The notes: generated by a model not told the origin, from the sequence alone. A stretch of 64,000 nt of DNA from Pseudomonas sp. S30 (GCF_016518545.1 NZ_JACVTO010000006.1:186001-250000); one strand, 5' to 3'. Shown: positions 29,281 to 38,618, numbered from the stretch's first letter. Numbers and translations: made by a program.

Positions 29281-30678
29281 ATGCAACTTCCCCTGGACCG
29301 CACCAGCCCTCGACCGCTGGTGCAACAGCTCACCGACCACCTGCGCGCCTGGATCGAGGGACAGCGGCTGCGCCCTGGCGCGCGCCTGCCGTCGATTCGG
29401 GCACTAGCATGCAGTCATCACCTGAGCCAGTCTTGCGTGATCGAAGCCTATGACCGGCTGGTCGCCAGCGGATGGCTGGAAGCCCGTCATGGGGCAGGGT
29501 TCTTCGTGGCCGAGGGGCGTGGCGCTCAGCCCCCCGACGATGCCGACACCTGGGGCGACGCCGTCGACGGCCGCTGGCGTCAGTTCAATGACGAGCATGC
29601 AGCGCTGCTCAAGCTCGGCTGCGGCTGGTTACCCACCTCGTGGCAGGGGCGCGACGCGCTGGCGCAGGCCATACGTCAGGTGGGGCGGGGCGACCCCGAG
29701 GACCTGTTTCGCTATTGCCCGCCGCTGGGTCTGGCCAGTCTGCGCCAGCAGTTGCACAAGCGCCTGACGCGCCTGGAGATCGTCAGCACGCCTGAGAGCA
29801 TCCTCACCACCCACGGCGCCAGTCATGCGCTGGATCTGCTGGTGCGTACGCTGCTGGTGCCCGGGGACACGGTGATCGTCGAAACGCCGGGTTACTACAA
29901 CCTGTTCAACCTGCTGCGCCAGCACCAGGTGCAGATGCTGGCGCTGCCGCGCACGGCGGCCGGTCCCGATCTCCAGGCACTCGAGCAGTTGCTGGCGACG
30001 CACAGGCCCCGCTGCCTGTTCATCAACAGTCTTTACCAGAACCCGACGGGTTCCAGCCTGAGCGCGAAAATGGCCTACCGCCTGCTGGAGCTGGCGCGTG
30101 AGCATGACCTGCGCATCATCGAGGACGATATCTATGCCGACCTTCAACAGGGGCCGGCCACGCGCCTGGCGACACTGGACAGCGAACGCCGGGTGATCTA
30201 CCTGGGAAGCTTTTCCAAGACCCTGAGCAGTGCCTTGCGCGTGGGCTTCATCAATGCGGAGCCGGCATTGATCGCACGCCTGGCGCAGCTGAAGATGATC
30301 GCCGGCATCGGCACCTCGCGCTTCGTCGAGCAGGTGGTCGGGCAGATGCTCGCCACCGGCAGCCATCGCAAGCATGTTCAGCGGCTGCGCGCTCGCCTGG
30401 CCGAACACATGGCCACGCTGCTGAGGCAACTGGAGGCAGGCGGCTGGGAGGTGTTCTGCGAGCCCTATGGTGGCATGTTCGTCTGGGCGCGCGTGCCGGG
30501 AAGAAGCTTTCCCTGGTTGGACCGCAAGGCACTGGCGAACGGCGTGCTGCTCACACCAGGCAGCGCTTTCGATCCGATGGGTGAGGACAGTCCCTGGCTG
30601 CGTATCAATGTCGCCTACGCACAAGATGTGCGTGCTCAGACCTTCCTTGCAGAGGCGGGGCGACCTGCGGTTGGCTGA
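29281..30678 (+). CDS. MocR-type transcription regulator (GntR HTH + aminotransferase domain)
   Basis: A 465-residue fusion regulator: an N-terminal GntR winged helix (about 10-75; RPLVQQLTDHLRAWIEGQ, LSQSCVIEAYDRL) and a fold-type I aminotransferase domain (about 100-455) with the PLP lysine Lys313 in LGSFSKTLSSALRVG. MocR proteins use PLP or an amino compound as effector. It faces the MFS exporter and probably regulates the shared intergenic region 29154-29280. Candidates for the effector include PLP itself (PdxR-like) or an amino acid; no pdx genes are near. Confidence 0.92.
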   Translation: MQLPLDRTSPRPLVQQLTDHLRAWIEGQRLRPGARLPSIRALACSHHLSQSCVIEAYDRLVASGWLEARHGAGFFVAEGRGAQPPDDADTWGDAVDGRWRQFNDEHAALLKLGCGWLPTSWQGRDALAQAIRQVGRGDPEDLFRYCPPLGLASLRQQLHKRLTRLEIVSTPESILTTHGASHALDLLVRTLLVPGDTVIVETPGYYNLFNLLRQHQVQMLALPRTAAGPDLQALEQLLATHRPRCLFINSLYQNPTGSSLSAKMAYRLLELAREHDLRIIEDDIYADLQQGPATRLATLDSERRVIYLGSFSKTLSSALRVGFINAEPALIARLAQLKMIAGIGTSRFVEQVVGQMLATGSHRKHVQRLRARLAEHMATLLRQLEAGGWEVFCEPYGGMFVWARVPGRSFPWLDRKALANGVLLTPGSAFDPMGEDSPWLRINVAYAQDVRAQTFLAEAGRPAVG

Positions 30679-30772
30679 GAATGACAACGGCACAGCCATT
30701 TACCACGATTGCGGTCCCGAGGTCCTGTGGCCACGGCCTTGCGATGACCCCCCTAGGCTTTTCAGGCAGAGC

Positions 30773-30937
30773 CTAGTGTGGTGTATCACAAGTAAACGCT
30801 ATAAATGCCGGCGCTTTTCATGCTCATGCGGCGTTGCCGCTCCTCGCCGTAGCTGGGCTACGACTCGTCGCGGCGCCTTGCCTGAGCATGAAAATCACTC
30901 GGCCTTTATCAGCGTTACTTGTGAAACACCACACTAG
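30773..30937. mobile_element. MITE-like palindromic element
   Basis: A 165-base imperfect palindrome. The terminal arms start with the same 12 bases (CTAGTGTGGTGT), followed by ATCACAAGTAA on the left and TTCACAAGTAA on the right, and then similar sequence to about base 38. A perfect inner inverted repeat, TTTTCATGCTCA (30815-30826) and TGAGCATGAAAA (30883-30894), follows. TA dinucleotides at 30774-30775 and 30935-30936 could be a target duplication as in IS630/Tc1-type elements. It has no coding capacity. It sits in the 321-base gap between the MocR-type regulator and benE; nothing else was seen there. Confidence 0.7.
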
Positions 30938-30999
30938 TGCTTGGCGCAACGCCTTGGAGGATGAACGGTCCCAAAGGCCGCCTTGCCAACCCCGGTGCC

Positions 31000-32193
31000 T
31001 CAGGCCGCTTTGCGTGGATTCAGGATCAGCAGGGTGATCACCCCGGCGACGATGCCCCAGAACGCCGCTCCGATGGAAAACAGCGTCAGCCCCGAGGCGG
31101 TCACCATGAAGGTGATCAGGGCGGCCTCGCGTTCGCGTGCTTCGCCCATGGCGACGCTCAGCCCGTTCATGATCGAACCGAACAGCGCCAGGGCCGCGAT
31201 CGACAGCACCAGCTCCTTTGGCAGGGCGGCGAACAGGGCGGCCAGGGTGGCGCCGAACACGCCGGCGATGCCGTAGAACACCCCGCACCATACCGCGGCG
31301 GTGTAGCGCTTGGCCGGGTTCTCGTGGGCATGCGGACCGGTGCAGATCGCTGCGCTGATCGCCGCCAGGTTCACCCCGTGGGAGCCGAACGGCGCCAGTA
31401 GCAGCGAGGCCATGCCGGTCGCCGTGATCAGCGGCGAGGCCGGCACCTGGTAGCCATCGGCGCGAAGCACCGCCACCCCGGGCATGTTCTGCGAAGTCAT
31501 CGCCACCACGAACAGGGGAATGGCGATGCTGATGGTCGCGGCCAGCGAGAAGCTGGGCGTGGTCCACACCGGATGCGCCAGCTGCAGGTCGAAGTGGCTG
31601 AAGTCCAGCAGTCCGAGCGCGCCCGACAACGCCGTGCCGACCACCAGTGCGGCCAGCACGCAGTAGCGCGGTGACAGGCGCTTGACCAGCAGGTAGCTAA
31701 ACAGCATGCCGATCACCAGTAGGGTGCGGTGCTGGGCCGCGACAAAGATCTCGCTACCGATCCTGAACAGGATCCCGGCCAGCAGGGCTGCGGCGAGAGA
31801 CGCTGGAATGCGCCGTACCAATCGCTCGAAACTGCCGGTCACTCCGCAGATCAGCACCAGCACGGCGCAGGTGATATAGGCACCGATGGCCTCGCCGTAG
31901 CTCACTCCACCCAGGCTGGTGACCAGCAGCGCCGCCCCTGGCGTGGACCAGGCCACGGTGATCGGCGTGCGATAGCGCAACGACAGGCCGATGCTGCACA
32001 GCGCCATGCCGATCGACAGCGCCCATATCCACGAAGAGATCTGCGCGGTGCTCAACCCAGCCGCCTGGCCTGCCTGGAACATCAGCACCAGGGAGCTGGT
32101 GTAGCCGGTCAGCATGGCGATGAAGCCGGCGACCACGGCTGCCGGCGAGCTGTCGGCCAGCGGCCGAAGGGGCGTGGAAGTAGCGTGGGTCAC
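31000..32193 (-). CDS. benE: BenE-family benzoate/H+ symporter
   Basis: A 397-residue integral membrane protein with about twelve hydrophobic segments, of the BenE family of proton-coupled aromatic-acid importers. Visible family stretches are FIAMLTGYTSSLVLMFQAGQAAG, SLRYRTPITVAWSTPGAALL and TSQNMPGVAVLRADGY. The GTG at 32193 has AGGA 8 bases upstream and gives the usual length; a longer frame to 32337 overlaps the divergent GST gene and is rejected. No ben catabolic genes are nearby, so the substrate is open. Confidence 0.9.
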   Translation of the reverse strand: MTHATSTPLRPLADSSPAAVVAGFIAMLTGYTSSLVLMFQAGQAAGLSTAQISSWIWALSIGMALCSIGLSLRYRTPITVAWSTPGAALLVTSLGGVSYGEAIGAYITCAVLVLICGVTGSFERLVRRIPASLAAALLAGILFRIGSEIFVAAQHRTLLVIGMLFSYLLVKRLSPRYCVLAALVVGTALSGALGLLDFSHFDLQLAHPVWTTPSFSLAATISIAIPLFVVAMTSQNMPGVAVLRADGYQVPASPLITATGMASLLLAPFGSHGVNLAAISAAICTGPHAHENPAKRYTAAVWCGVFYGIAGVFGATLAALFAALPKELVLSIAALALFGSIMNGLSVAMGEAREREAALITFMVTASGLTLFSIGAAFWGIVAGVITLLILNPRKAA

Positions 32194-32336
32194 GGGGACG
32201 ATCCTTGTGCAGACGAACAGATTGCGCAGCCTAGCGCGTGGCGTGGCAATACGGTCCGTACAGCAATCATTGCATTTAGCCGTACAGTCCCCAACTATGG
32301 AGCGCTGACCGGCCACTGCACAGGAGGGGAGGGGCA

Positions 32337-32939
32337 ATGTACAAGGTCTATGGGGACTATCAGTCGGGTAACTGCTACAAGGTCAAGCTGATGCTGAGCC
32401 TGCTGGGGCGCACCTGCCAGTGGCATGCGGTGGACATTCTCAAGGGCGAGACCGAGACCCCAGAGTTTCTGGCACGCAACCCCAACGGCAAGGTGCCAGT
32501 GCTGGAGCTCGAGGATGGCACGTGCCTGTGGGAGTCCAACGCGATCCTCAATTTTCTCGCCGACGGCAGCGAGTACCTGCCCGAGGAGCCGCGGCTGCGC
32601 ACCCAGGTGCTGCAATGGCAGTTCTTCGAACAGTACAGCCATGAACCCTACGTGGCGGTGGCGCGTTTCATCCAGTTCTACCTGGGGCTGCCGCAGGAGC
32701 GTCTGGAGGAATACCGCAAGTTGCACAAGGGCGGCTACAAGGCGCTGCGGGTGATGGAACGGCAGTTGCACATGACGCCGTACCTGGTGGGCGAGCAGTA
32801 TTCGATCGCCGATGTGGCGCTCTACGCCTACACCCACGTCGCTCACCAGGGCGGCTTCGATCTGACCGAGTATCCAGCGGTACGCGCCTGGCTGGAGCGT
32901 GTCGCCAGCCACCCGCGGCACGTGCCGATGGTGAGTTGA
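32337..32939 (+). CDS. Glutathione S-transferase family protein
   Basis: A 200-residue GST: an N-terminal thioredoxin-fold domain (1-80) with SGNCYKVKLMLSLLG and the glutathione-binding GKVPVLELEDG plus WESNAIL, and a C-terminal helical domain (about 90-200) with the N-capping region YSIADVALYAYTH. The AGGGGAGGGG tract before the ATG at 32337 serves as ribosome site. It is divergent from benE and almost abuts the convergent thioredoxin-fold gene (one base between stops). The substrate is unknown. Confidence 0.92.
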   Translation: MYKVYGDYQSGNCYKVKLMLSLLGRTCQWHAVDILKGETETPEFLARNPNGKVPVLELEDGTCLWESNAILNFLADGSEYLPEEPRLRTQVLQWQFFEQYSHEPYVAVARFIQFYLGLPQERLEEYRKLHKGGYKALRVMERQLHMTPYLVGEQYSIADVALYAYTHVAHQGGFDLTEYPAVRAWLERVASHPRHVPMVS

Positions 32940-32940
32940 G

Positions 32941-33312
32941 TCAGATCGCGCCGAAGCGCTTTTCCAGGTAGGCGATGATGTCGTTGGACTCGTACATCCA
33001 GGTGCTACGGCCCTCTTCGTCGATGCGCAGGCACGGCACCTTGACCCGGCCGCCACCCTCGAGCAGCGCCTGGCGGTGCTGCGGGTCGTGCTTGGCATCG
33101 CGCAGCGCTACGGGCACGTTCAGCCGATGCAGGGCGCGACGGGTCTTGACGCAGAACGGGCAGGCATGGAACTGGTAGAGCGCCAGGTCCTTGGCCTGCG
33201 CTTCGACCTGGGCCTGGGCGGCCGCATCGCGCTTGCGCTTGGCCGGGCGGCTGATCCAGTCGCCGAATACGATGAGCTGGCCGAGGCCGACCCGCAGGGC
33301 TTTGACGATCAT
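32941..33312 (-). CDS. Glutaredoxin-like / GST N-terminal domain protein
   Basis: A 123-residue protein with a hydrophobic, basic N-terminal extension (1-35) and a thioredoxin-fold domain (about 43-120). The redox motif is CPFC in YQFHACPFCVKTRRAL, followed by the cis-proline VKVPCLRI and ESNDIIAYLEKRF, as in single-domain GST-like glutaredoxins. It is likely a thiol-disulfide exchange protein or glutathione-binding reductase. folE lies upstream on the same strand, 76 bases away and separated by a terminator. Confidence 0.88.
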   Translation of the reverse strand: MIVKALRVGLGQLIVFGDWISRPAKRKRDAAAQAQVEAQAKDLALYQFHACPFCVKTRRALHRLNVPVALRDAKHDPQHRQALLEGGGRVKVPCLRIDEEGRSTWMYESNDIIAYLEKRFGAI

Positions 33313-33346
33313 GGGCTACTCCTGATCCGCTGGCTCGCTGGCCAAT

Positions 33347-33372
33347 AAAAAGCCGACCCCCAAAGGGTCGGC
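33347..33372 (-). terminator. Rho-independent terminator after folE
   Basis: On the minus strand, stem GCCGACCC / GGGTCGGC with a 5-base loop is followed by a run of five T. It lies 17 bases past the folE stop and separates folE from the downstream thioredoxin-fold gene. Confidence 0.85.
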
Positions 33373-33388
33373 CCAGGGTCGACGCCGA

Positions 33389-33934
33389 TCATTTGATCAG
33401 GCTGAGGAACTCGCTGCGGGTCGAGGCATTGTCACGGAACTCGCCGAGCATCACCGAGGTGATCATGCTGGAGTTCTGCTTCTCCACGCCGCGCATCATC
33501 ATGCACATGTGCTTGGCTTCGATGACCACCGCCACTCCGGCCGCGCCGGTGACCTGAGAGATCGCCTCGGCGATCTGCCGGCTGAGGTTTTCCTGGATCT
33601 GCAGGCGGCGTGCGTACATGTCGACGATCCGCGCCACCTTGGACAGCCCCAGCACCTTGCCCTTGGGCAGGTAGGCCACGTGGGCCTTGCCAATGAACGG
33701 CAGCATGTGGTGCTCGCACATCGAGTACAGCTCGATGTCGCGTACCAGCACCATCTCGCTGTTGTCTGAAGTGAACAGCGCGCCGTTGGTGACTTCCTCG
33801 AGCGTTTGTTCATAACCGCGGCAAAGGTACTTCATGGCCTTCGCAGCCCGCTTCGGCGTGTCGAGCAGGCCTTCGCGGGAGACGTCCTCGCCGAGTTGGC
33901 TGAGGATCTCGGTGTAGTTCTGTTCCAGGGACAT
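33389..33934 (-). CDS. folE: GTP cyclohydrolase I
   Basis: Converts GTP to 7,8-dihydroneopterin triphosphate for tetrahydrofolate synthesis. The 181-residue protein has the zinc-ligand region [36 protein letters not shown] and [11 protein letters not shown] with a ligand His upstream in EAKHMCM. An upstream in-frame start exists, but the ATG at 33934 matches the family start MSLEQNY. Pseudomonads carry more than one folE copy; this is the short, class I type. Confidence 0.96.
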   Translation of the reverse strand: MSLEQNYTEILSQLGEDVSREGLLDTPKRAAKAMKYLCRGYEQTLEEVTNGALFTSDNSEMVLVRDIELYSMCEHHMLPFIGKAHVAYLPKGKVLGLSKVARIVDMYARRLQIQENLSRQIAEAISQVTGAAGVAVVIEAKHMCMMMRGVEKQNSSMITSVMLGEFRDNASTRSEFLSLIK

Positions 33935-34004
33935 GGATCTACCTGTGGGGAGAAAACGCAAAAACGAAGGGTACGGCGGCGCAGGCTGCGCTGCAAGCGT
34001 CAGA

Positions 34005-34565
34005 TCACTCGTCTCGCCCTTCGAGCATGGTCCGCTTGAGCATGACGTAAAGGGCGCCCGTACCGCCGTGGCGTGGCTGGCAGGAGGCGAAGCCGAGCAC
34101 CTGCGGATGCTGGCGTAGCCAGGTGTTGACGTGGCTCTTGATCATCGGACGCTTGCCATCCAGGCGCGCCGCCTTGCCATGGGTGACCCGCACGCAGCGC
34201 ACTTCCAGGCGCGTGGCCTCGGCGAGGAAGTCCCACAACGTCTCGCGGGCACGCTCGACCGTCATGCCGTGCAGGTCCAAGCTGCCCTCGAAGGCGATCT
34301 GTCCCAGCTTGAGCTTGCGCACCTGGCTTTCCTGCACACCGTCGCGGCGCCACATCAGCTCTTCTTCGGCGCCTACGTCGATGACGAACTGGTCCGAGAG
34401 GCCATCGACCACCAGCGCCTGGCCGCTGCGCACGCTGGCAGCCTGGCGCAGGCCTGCCAGCCGCGCACGGTCGGCCTTGGGCTTGCCGACATCGGCACGA
34501 TCGTGGGCGATCGGCTTGACGCCGCGCACCTGGGTACGAAACAGGGAGAAGTCGTCGTCTTGCAT
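34005..34565 (-). CDS. Smr-domain protein (MutS2 C-terminal-like nuclease domain)
   Basis: A 186-residue protein with a charged N-terminal part (1-90) and a C-terminal Smr domain (about 95-180): the signature [19 protein letters not shown], then [22 protein letters not shown] and the end [13 protein letters not shown]. Related stand-alone Smr proteins (YdaL, SmrA/B) are DNA or RNA endonucleases; SmrB cleaves mRNA at collided ribosomes. It lies upstream of folE on the same strand. Which nucleic acid it cuts here is unknown. Confidence 0.92.
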   Translation of the reverse strand: MQDDDFSLFRTQVRGVKPIAHDRADVGKPKADRARLAGLRQAASVRSGQALVVDGLSDQFVIDVGAEEELMWRRDGVQESQVRKLKLGQIAFEGSLDLHGMTVERARETLWDFLAEATRLEVRCVRVTHGKAARLDGKRPMIKSHVNTWLRQHPQVLGFASCQPRHGGTGALYVMLKRTMLEGRDE

Positions 34566-34655
34566 GTGTGCCTCCGCGTGGGCGGCGTAGTCTACGTGAT
34601 CGGCGCAACCTCGTCAGCCGTGCGCGAGTGGCGGGCGAGCCTGACTCGCACCGGC

Positions 34656-34976
34656 TCAGTCGTGCCGTTTCATCAGGTGCGGCGAGAGGTTGAGGTCGCG
34701 ACTGCGGCGCAGACGAATACGACTCATGCGCCACAGGCGTACGCCCAGGTACAGCAGCGCCAGGCCGAAGACCACCAGACCCGCAGCCAGCGGATGATTG
34801 GCGTTGAGCTCGGCCAGGGCGTCGTAATTGCCCAGCAGACCGGCGATGCCTGCCATGGCCAGGAGGATGCCCAGCGTCGCGAGCAGTGCCGACAGCGCCG
34901 CCGTCAGGCGCGCGCCCCAGTTGCCCGGTTCACGCGGGCGCAGGCGTTTGGCATCGAAACTGCCCTTGAGCTTCAT
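34656..34976 (-). CDS. Small two-helix membrane protein, conserved hypothetical
   Basis: A 106-residue protein with a basic N-terminus (residues 1-22), two hydrophobic segments (about 23-47 and 62-82), and a strongly basic C-terminal tail (RMSRIRLRRSRDLN). No known family is recognised. It lies between the Smr gene and the cysteine hydrolase gene, both on the same strand, which is a familiar Pseudomonas neighbourhood. Likely an inner-membrane protein with both ends in the cytoplasm by the positive-inside rule. Confidence 0.75.
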   Translation of the reverse strand: MKLKGSFDAKRLRPREPGNWGARLTAALSALLATLGILLAMAGIAGLLGNYDALAELNANHPLAAGLVVFGLALLYLGVRLWRMSRIRLRRSRDLNLSPHLMKRHD

Positions 34977-35038
34977 GACCGTGGTCCTCGGTGGCTATCG
35001 CGATTCGACCTGCACCAGTGCGTGCGGTTCCGCAGCGC

Positions 35039-35629
35039 TCAGATCAGGCTGGCGGTGGGCGCCACGCAGGCGAAGTTGTCAGCCATCACGGCCATTTCGT
35101 TTAGATGGATCTGCGCGGCCGGAATCACCCTGTCCTTGAAGGCCAGGTCGCGGGTGGCCGAGGCGTCTTCGACCAGGGTGCAGCGGTAGCCATAGTCCTT
35201 GGCTCGGCGCACCGTAGTGCTGACGCTGGAATGGCTCATGAAGCCGCAGACGATCAGGTCCAGATGACCCAGGCCTTGCAGCGTCTCGTGCAGGGCGGTG
35301 TTCTTGAACGCGTTGGGCATGCGTTTTTCGATGACCACTTCGTCGCCCTGCGGCTCCAGGCCGGGGATGAACTCGCCAGCCGGGCCCTGGGGGTCGAAGC
35401 GTCCGCCAACCGTGCCGAGGTGGCGCACATGCACGATCGGGCGACCGGCCTGGCGGGCCGCCTCGAGCAACCGGGCGATGTTGGCCACGGCCTCGTCCAT
35501 GCCGGACAGCGCCAGTGGGCCGCTCAGGTATTCCTTCTGCGCATCGATGACGATCAGGCTGGCCTGGCTCAGCCGAGCGGGCGGGTAGTCGCGACCGGTG
35601 AGACGGAACATGGTGGTTGGAACGGACAT
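35039..35629 (-). CDS. Cysteine hydrolase, isochorismatase-like
   Basis: A 196-residue alpha/beta hydrolase of the isochorismatase superfamily: Asp in LIVIDAQKEYLSGP, Lys in EKRMPNAF, and the nucleophile region DLIVCGFMSHSSVSTTVRRAKDYGY. At the position where nicotinamidases carry Cys (VCGFMTH-x-CV), this protein has Ser (MSHSSVS), which is common in isochorismatase-type members and may mean a non-thiol mechanism. The ATG at 35629 has GGAG at good spacing. Substrate unknown. Confidence 0.88.
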   Translation of the reverse strand: MSVPTTMFRLTGRDYPPARLSQASLIVIDAQKEYLSGPLALSGMDEAVANIARLLEAARQAGRPIVHVRHLGTVGGRFDPQGPAGEFIPGLEPQGDEVVIEKRMPNAFKNTALHETLQGLGHLDLIVCGFMSHSSVSTTVRRAKDYGYRCTLVEDASATRDLAFKDRVIPAAQIHLNEMAVMADNFACVAPTASLI

Positions 35630-35806
35630 CAAGGGCTCCTCGAAAAGGGCTTACATGGCGCCATTGTCCCCTGCCTGGGCGTCAATGTGAATGGTTGACA
35701 ACGCATATGGCGTCGTTGCTGGCCTCGGGCTAGCTGGGCCGCATCAGGTGGAACATTTCAGCGTCGGGGCTGTTAGACTTTTGTACAGTCTGAAAAGGAG
35801 TACTCC

Positions 35807-36715
35807 GTGATCACTTCCCGTCTGCGCACCTTGCGCGATCATATCCGCTGGGCCGTCAGCCGATTCCACGAGCACGAGCTGTTCTTCGGCCATGGTGCCG
35901 ACAACGCCTGGGACGAGGCGCGCCTGCTGGTGCTGGGCGCGGTGCACCTGCCCTGGCAGGTGGCCGACAGCTACCTGGACTGCCAGCTGGAGGATGACGA
36001 ACGGGTACGCCTGCAACATCTGCTCAAGCGCCGGATCGAGGAGCGTGTGCCCACCGCCTACCTGTTGGGCGAGTCCTGGTTCTGTGGCATGTCGTTCATC
36101 GTCGACGAGCGCGTGCTGGTCCCGCGCTCGCCGATCGGCGAACTGATCGAGAAGCGCTTCGAGCCTTGGCTGGCCAGCGAGCCGGCGCGCATCCTGGACC
36201 TGTGCACCGGTTCAGGCTGCCTGGGCATCGTCGCCGCCGACGTGTTCCCTGAAGCCGAAGTGGTGCTGGCCGACCTGTCGTTCGAAGCGCTGGAAGTGGC
36301 CAACCGCAACATCGAGCGGCACGGGCTCGATCAGCGTGTGTTCACCGTTCAGGGTGACGGCTTCGCCGGTCTGCCGGGCCAGCGCTTCGACCTGATCCTG
36401 TCCAACCCGCCCTATGTGGACGCCGAGGACTTCGCCGACATGCCCGCCGAGTACCAGCACGAGCCGGAACTGGGACTGGCCTGCGGCAAGGACGGCCTGG
36501 ACCTGGTACGCCGGATGCTCGCCGAAGCGGCCGAACACCTGAACGAAAAGGGCCTGCTGATCGTCGAGGTGGGCAACAGCCAGGTCCACGTCGAAAGCCT
36601 CTACCCGGAAGTGGATTTCACCTGGCTGGACTTCGAGCGCGGTGGCCACGGCGTGTTCCTGCTCACGGCGCAGCAATGCCGCGATCATCAGGAACTGTTC
36701 GCTTCGCGGGTGTGA
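35807..36715 (+). CDS. prmB: Ribosomal protein L3 N5-glutamine methyltransferase
   Basis: Methylates a glutamine of ribosomal protein L3 using S-adenosylmethionine. The 302-residue protein has a helical N-terminal substrate domain and a Rossmann methyltransferase domain with [15 protein letters not shown] (SAM site) and the catalytic NPPY in [14 protein letters not shown]. The start is GTG at 35807 with AAGGAG 6 bases upstream. In many gammaproteobacteria prmB is just upstream of aroC; here two minus-strand genes separate them. Confidence 0.95.
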   Translation: MITSRLRTLRDHIRWAVSRFHEHELFFGHGADNAWDEARLLVLGAVHLPWQVADSYLDCQLEDDERVRLQHLLKRRIEERVPTAYLLGESWFCGMSFIVDERVLVPRSPIGELIEKRFEPWLASEPARILDLCTGSGCLGIVAADVFPEAEVVLADLSFEALEVANRNIERHGLDQRVFTVQGDGFAGLPGQRFDLILSNPPYVDAEDFADMPAEYQHEPELGLACGKDGLDLVRRMLAEAAEHLNEKGLLIVEVGNSQVHVESLYPEVDFTWLDFERGGHGVFLLTAQQCRDHQELFASRV

Positions 36716-36755
36716 TCCTCGACGACGCGGGGCAGGGCGGCCCCGCGCCGGCGTC

Positions 36756-37538
36756 TCAGCGGGTGGCGATCCAGATCAGCAATCCCGCCTGGAACACCGC
36801 GAAGGCCACCAGGCAGGTGATGGTGAAGCGCAGCCCGGTGTCTTCACGACGGTACTTGGCCACACGCTCGTCGCGTTCGCGGATCTGCATGTCCTTTTCG
36901 TGCAGCTTCTGGTCGGCCTGCTGCAACAGCGTCGCTGCTTCGAGCAGGTCGACACGCTGGAGCTTCTCGCCGCTCCAGCCCCCCTTGAGCTGGCCAACCG
37001 GGGTGTCGACGGTGCGCGCCTTGAGCGTCTGGCCTTCGGCGTATTCCACTTCGATGCCCAGACTGCGCAGCACATGGTCGCGGCGCAGGCGCGAGTCCTC
37101 GCTCAAGGCATCCTTGGTCGGCAAGGCCATGCCCTCGACCCGATAGTGCGACCACTTGCGCTGCAGCCACTGCACGGCCTGGCCCAACAGGTAGCGTCCC
37201 AGCCCTCGATTGAGTGGCTCGAGCTGCAAGCCAGCAGCTTCGGCGATGTACACCCGGTGCTGCTGGTGATCGACTCGCACGTCCAGGCGATTCTGTTCCT
37301 TGCGTACTTTCTGTCCCGGGAGCATCACTTCCAGGCGCAGCAGGCTGCTGGTCTTGTCATGGCGCTCGGCATAGCCGAACTGCACGAAACGCAGGGGCCG
37401 CGCACCGGTGCTGCGGTCGGTGGGCAGCTGGGCCAGGCGCAGCAGCTGGAAATGCTCGGGCGCCAGATCGGCCCAGGGCAGCGGCGGGCTCTCGGGCTGT
37501 TCTTGTTCGGTCGCCTCGGCGGCGGGTGCATCGGTCAT
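36756..37538 (-). CDS. Tail-anchored conserved hypothetical protein with possible GNAT-like core
   Basis: A 260-residue protein I do not recognise with certainty. An acidic N-terminus (1-40) is followed by a mixed alpha/beta core (45-185). The stretch LEPLNRGLGRYLLGQAVQWLQRKW, then RRDHVLRSLGIEVEYAEG, resembles the acetyl-CoA loop (R-G-L-G) and C-terminal strand of GNAT acetyltransferases. A coiled-coil-like segment (LLQQADQKLHEKDMQIRERD, about 203-222) and one C-terminal membrane helix (about 238-257) end the protein. It would be anchored by its tail with the core in the cytoplasm. It lies convergent to prmB. Confidence 0.7.
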   Translation of the reverse strand: MTDAPAAEATEQEQPESPPLPWADLAPEHFQLLRLAQLPTDRSTGARPLRFVQFGYAERHDKTSSLLRLEVMLPGQKVRKEQNRLDVRVDHQQHRVYIAEAAGLQLEPLNRGLGRYLLGQAVQWLQRKWSHYRVEGMALPTKDALSEDSRLRRDHVLRSLGIEVEYAEGQTLKARTVDTPVGQLKGGWSGEKLQRVDLLEAATLLQQADQKLHEKDMQIRERDERVAKYRREDTGLRFTITCLVAFAVFQAGLLIWIATR

Positions 37539-37661
37539 CAGGCCATCCTCGAATGCGGCGGTCGATGGTGATCGTGTGCACGTGCCAACGCTGCGCGCGA
37601 ATCCACCGCCTGTTGTCCTGCGTTATCGGCAGGACAGGGCAAGACCTGAGGCCGGGCGCTG

Positions 37662-38618
37662 TCAGCCCGCTTGCAGACCACGGATGAAGGCGACCACCTG
37701 CTCGCCCAGTTCGCGGGCCAGGGGCAGGTCGGGGTTGGTGTAGCTGTCGCGTTGCTGGCTCATGGCCTTGGGCGTGATGCGCAGCATGTGGTTCATGCCA
37801 TCGATCAACACCAGGTGCGCATCGGGTTTGGCCGCCTTGAGCCGTTCGGCATCCTGTACATCGACCTGCACGTCGTTGCGGCCTTGGACGATCAGCGCCG
37901 GCACCTGCAACCGCGCGAAGGCGGCAGCCGGGTCCTGGCGGAACAGCGAGATCAGATAGGGTTGCACGGTGGGGCGAAACACCTCGCGCAGCGAAGCGGG
38001 CACGTCCAGGCTGGTCTGCCCGGCCTGCAGGCGATCGAGCAGACGATCGCCGCGCACCCGTTGCGCCGGCGCCAGGCGCTCGGCCAGCTGTTCGCGCAGC
38101 ACCTGGGCGATGGGCCTGCCGCTGCCGGCCAGGGTGATGACCGCGCGGGCATCGGCCTGGGGCGCGGCCAGGCTGGCGATCAGTGCGCCTTCACTGTGCC
38201 CGATCAGCACCAGGGGGCCGAAGCGTGGATCGGCGTGCAACTGGTGCGCCCAGGCCACCACGTCGGCGACATAGCCTTCCACGCTCAGGTCGCGCTCATC
38301 CGGTGCGGCCGGTCGGCTCGCGGCCACGCCACGCTTGTCGTAGCGCACGCTGGCGATACCCTCGCTGGCCAGCAGTTGAGCCAGGCGCTTGAGGTTGTCC
38401 AGACGTCCGGAGGCCGGGTTGTTGCCATCACGGTCGGTGGGGCCGGAGCCGGAGATGATCAGCGCCACCGGCGGCGGCGTGTCCTGCTGTGGCAGCAACA
38501 GGCTGCCGTGCAGCACGCCGGTGCCGGTGTCCAGATCGATGGGGCGCTTGATGACGACGGGGGCGGCAGCATGGGCCAGGCTGGTGCACAACAGCAGGAA
38601 GAGGGCGACGAGGCGCAT
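37662..38618 (-). CDS. Secreted alpha/beta hydrolase
   Basis: A 318-residue serine hydrolase with a signal peptide (MRLVALFLLLCTSLAHAAA, about 1-18). The nucleophile Ser is in LIGHSEGALIA (G-H-S-E-G); the oxyanion region is LIISGSGPTDRDGNN; the likely acid and His are in QGRNDVQVDV and DGMNHMLR. This matches periplasmic esterase/peptidase-like hydrolases of unknown substrate. It is divergent from aroC. Confidence 0.9.
   Translation of the reverse strand: MRLVALFLLLCTSLAHAAAPVVIKRPIDLDTGTGVLHGSLLLPQQDTPPPVALIISGSGPTDRDGNNPASGRLDNLKRLAQLLASEGIASVRYDKRGVAASRPAAPDERDLSVEGYVADVVAWAHQLHADPRFGPLVLIGHSEGALIASLAAPQADARAVITLAGSGRPIAQVLREQLAERLAPAQRVRGDRLLDRLQAGQTSLDVPASLREVFRPTVQPYLISLFRQDPAAAFARLQVPALIVQGRNDVQVDVQDAERLKAAKPDAHLVLIDGMNHMLRITPKAMSQQRDSYTNPDLPLARELGEQVVAFIRGLQAG

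Noticed and set aside
27988..29340. 450-codon frame overlapping the MFS gene on the same strand
   Set aside because: It is Arg/Pro/Gly-rich, whereas the other frame gives twelve clean membrane helices and an MFS loop motif.
36726..36747. Terminator between prmB and the convergent gene
   Set aside because: CGCGGGG and CCCCGCG can pair, but the stem is short for its loop, no T-run follows, and such pairs are common in this GC-rich DNA.
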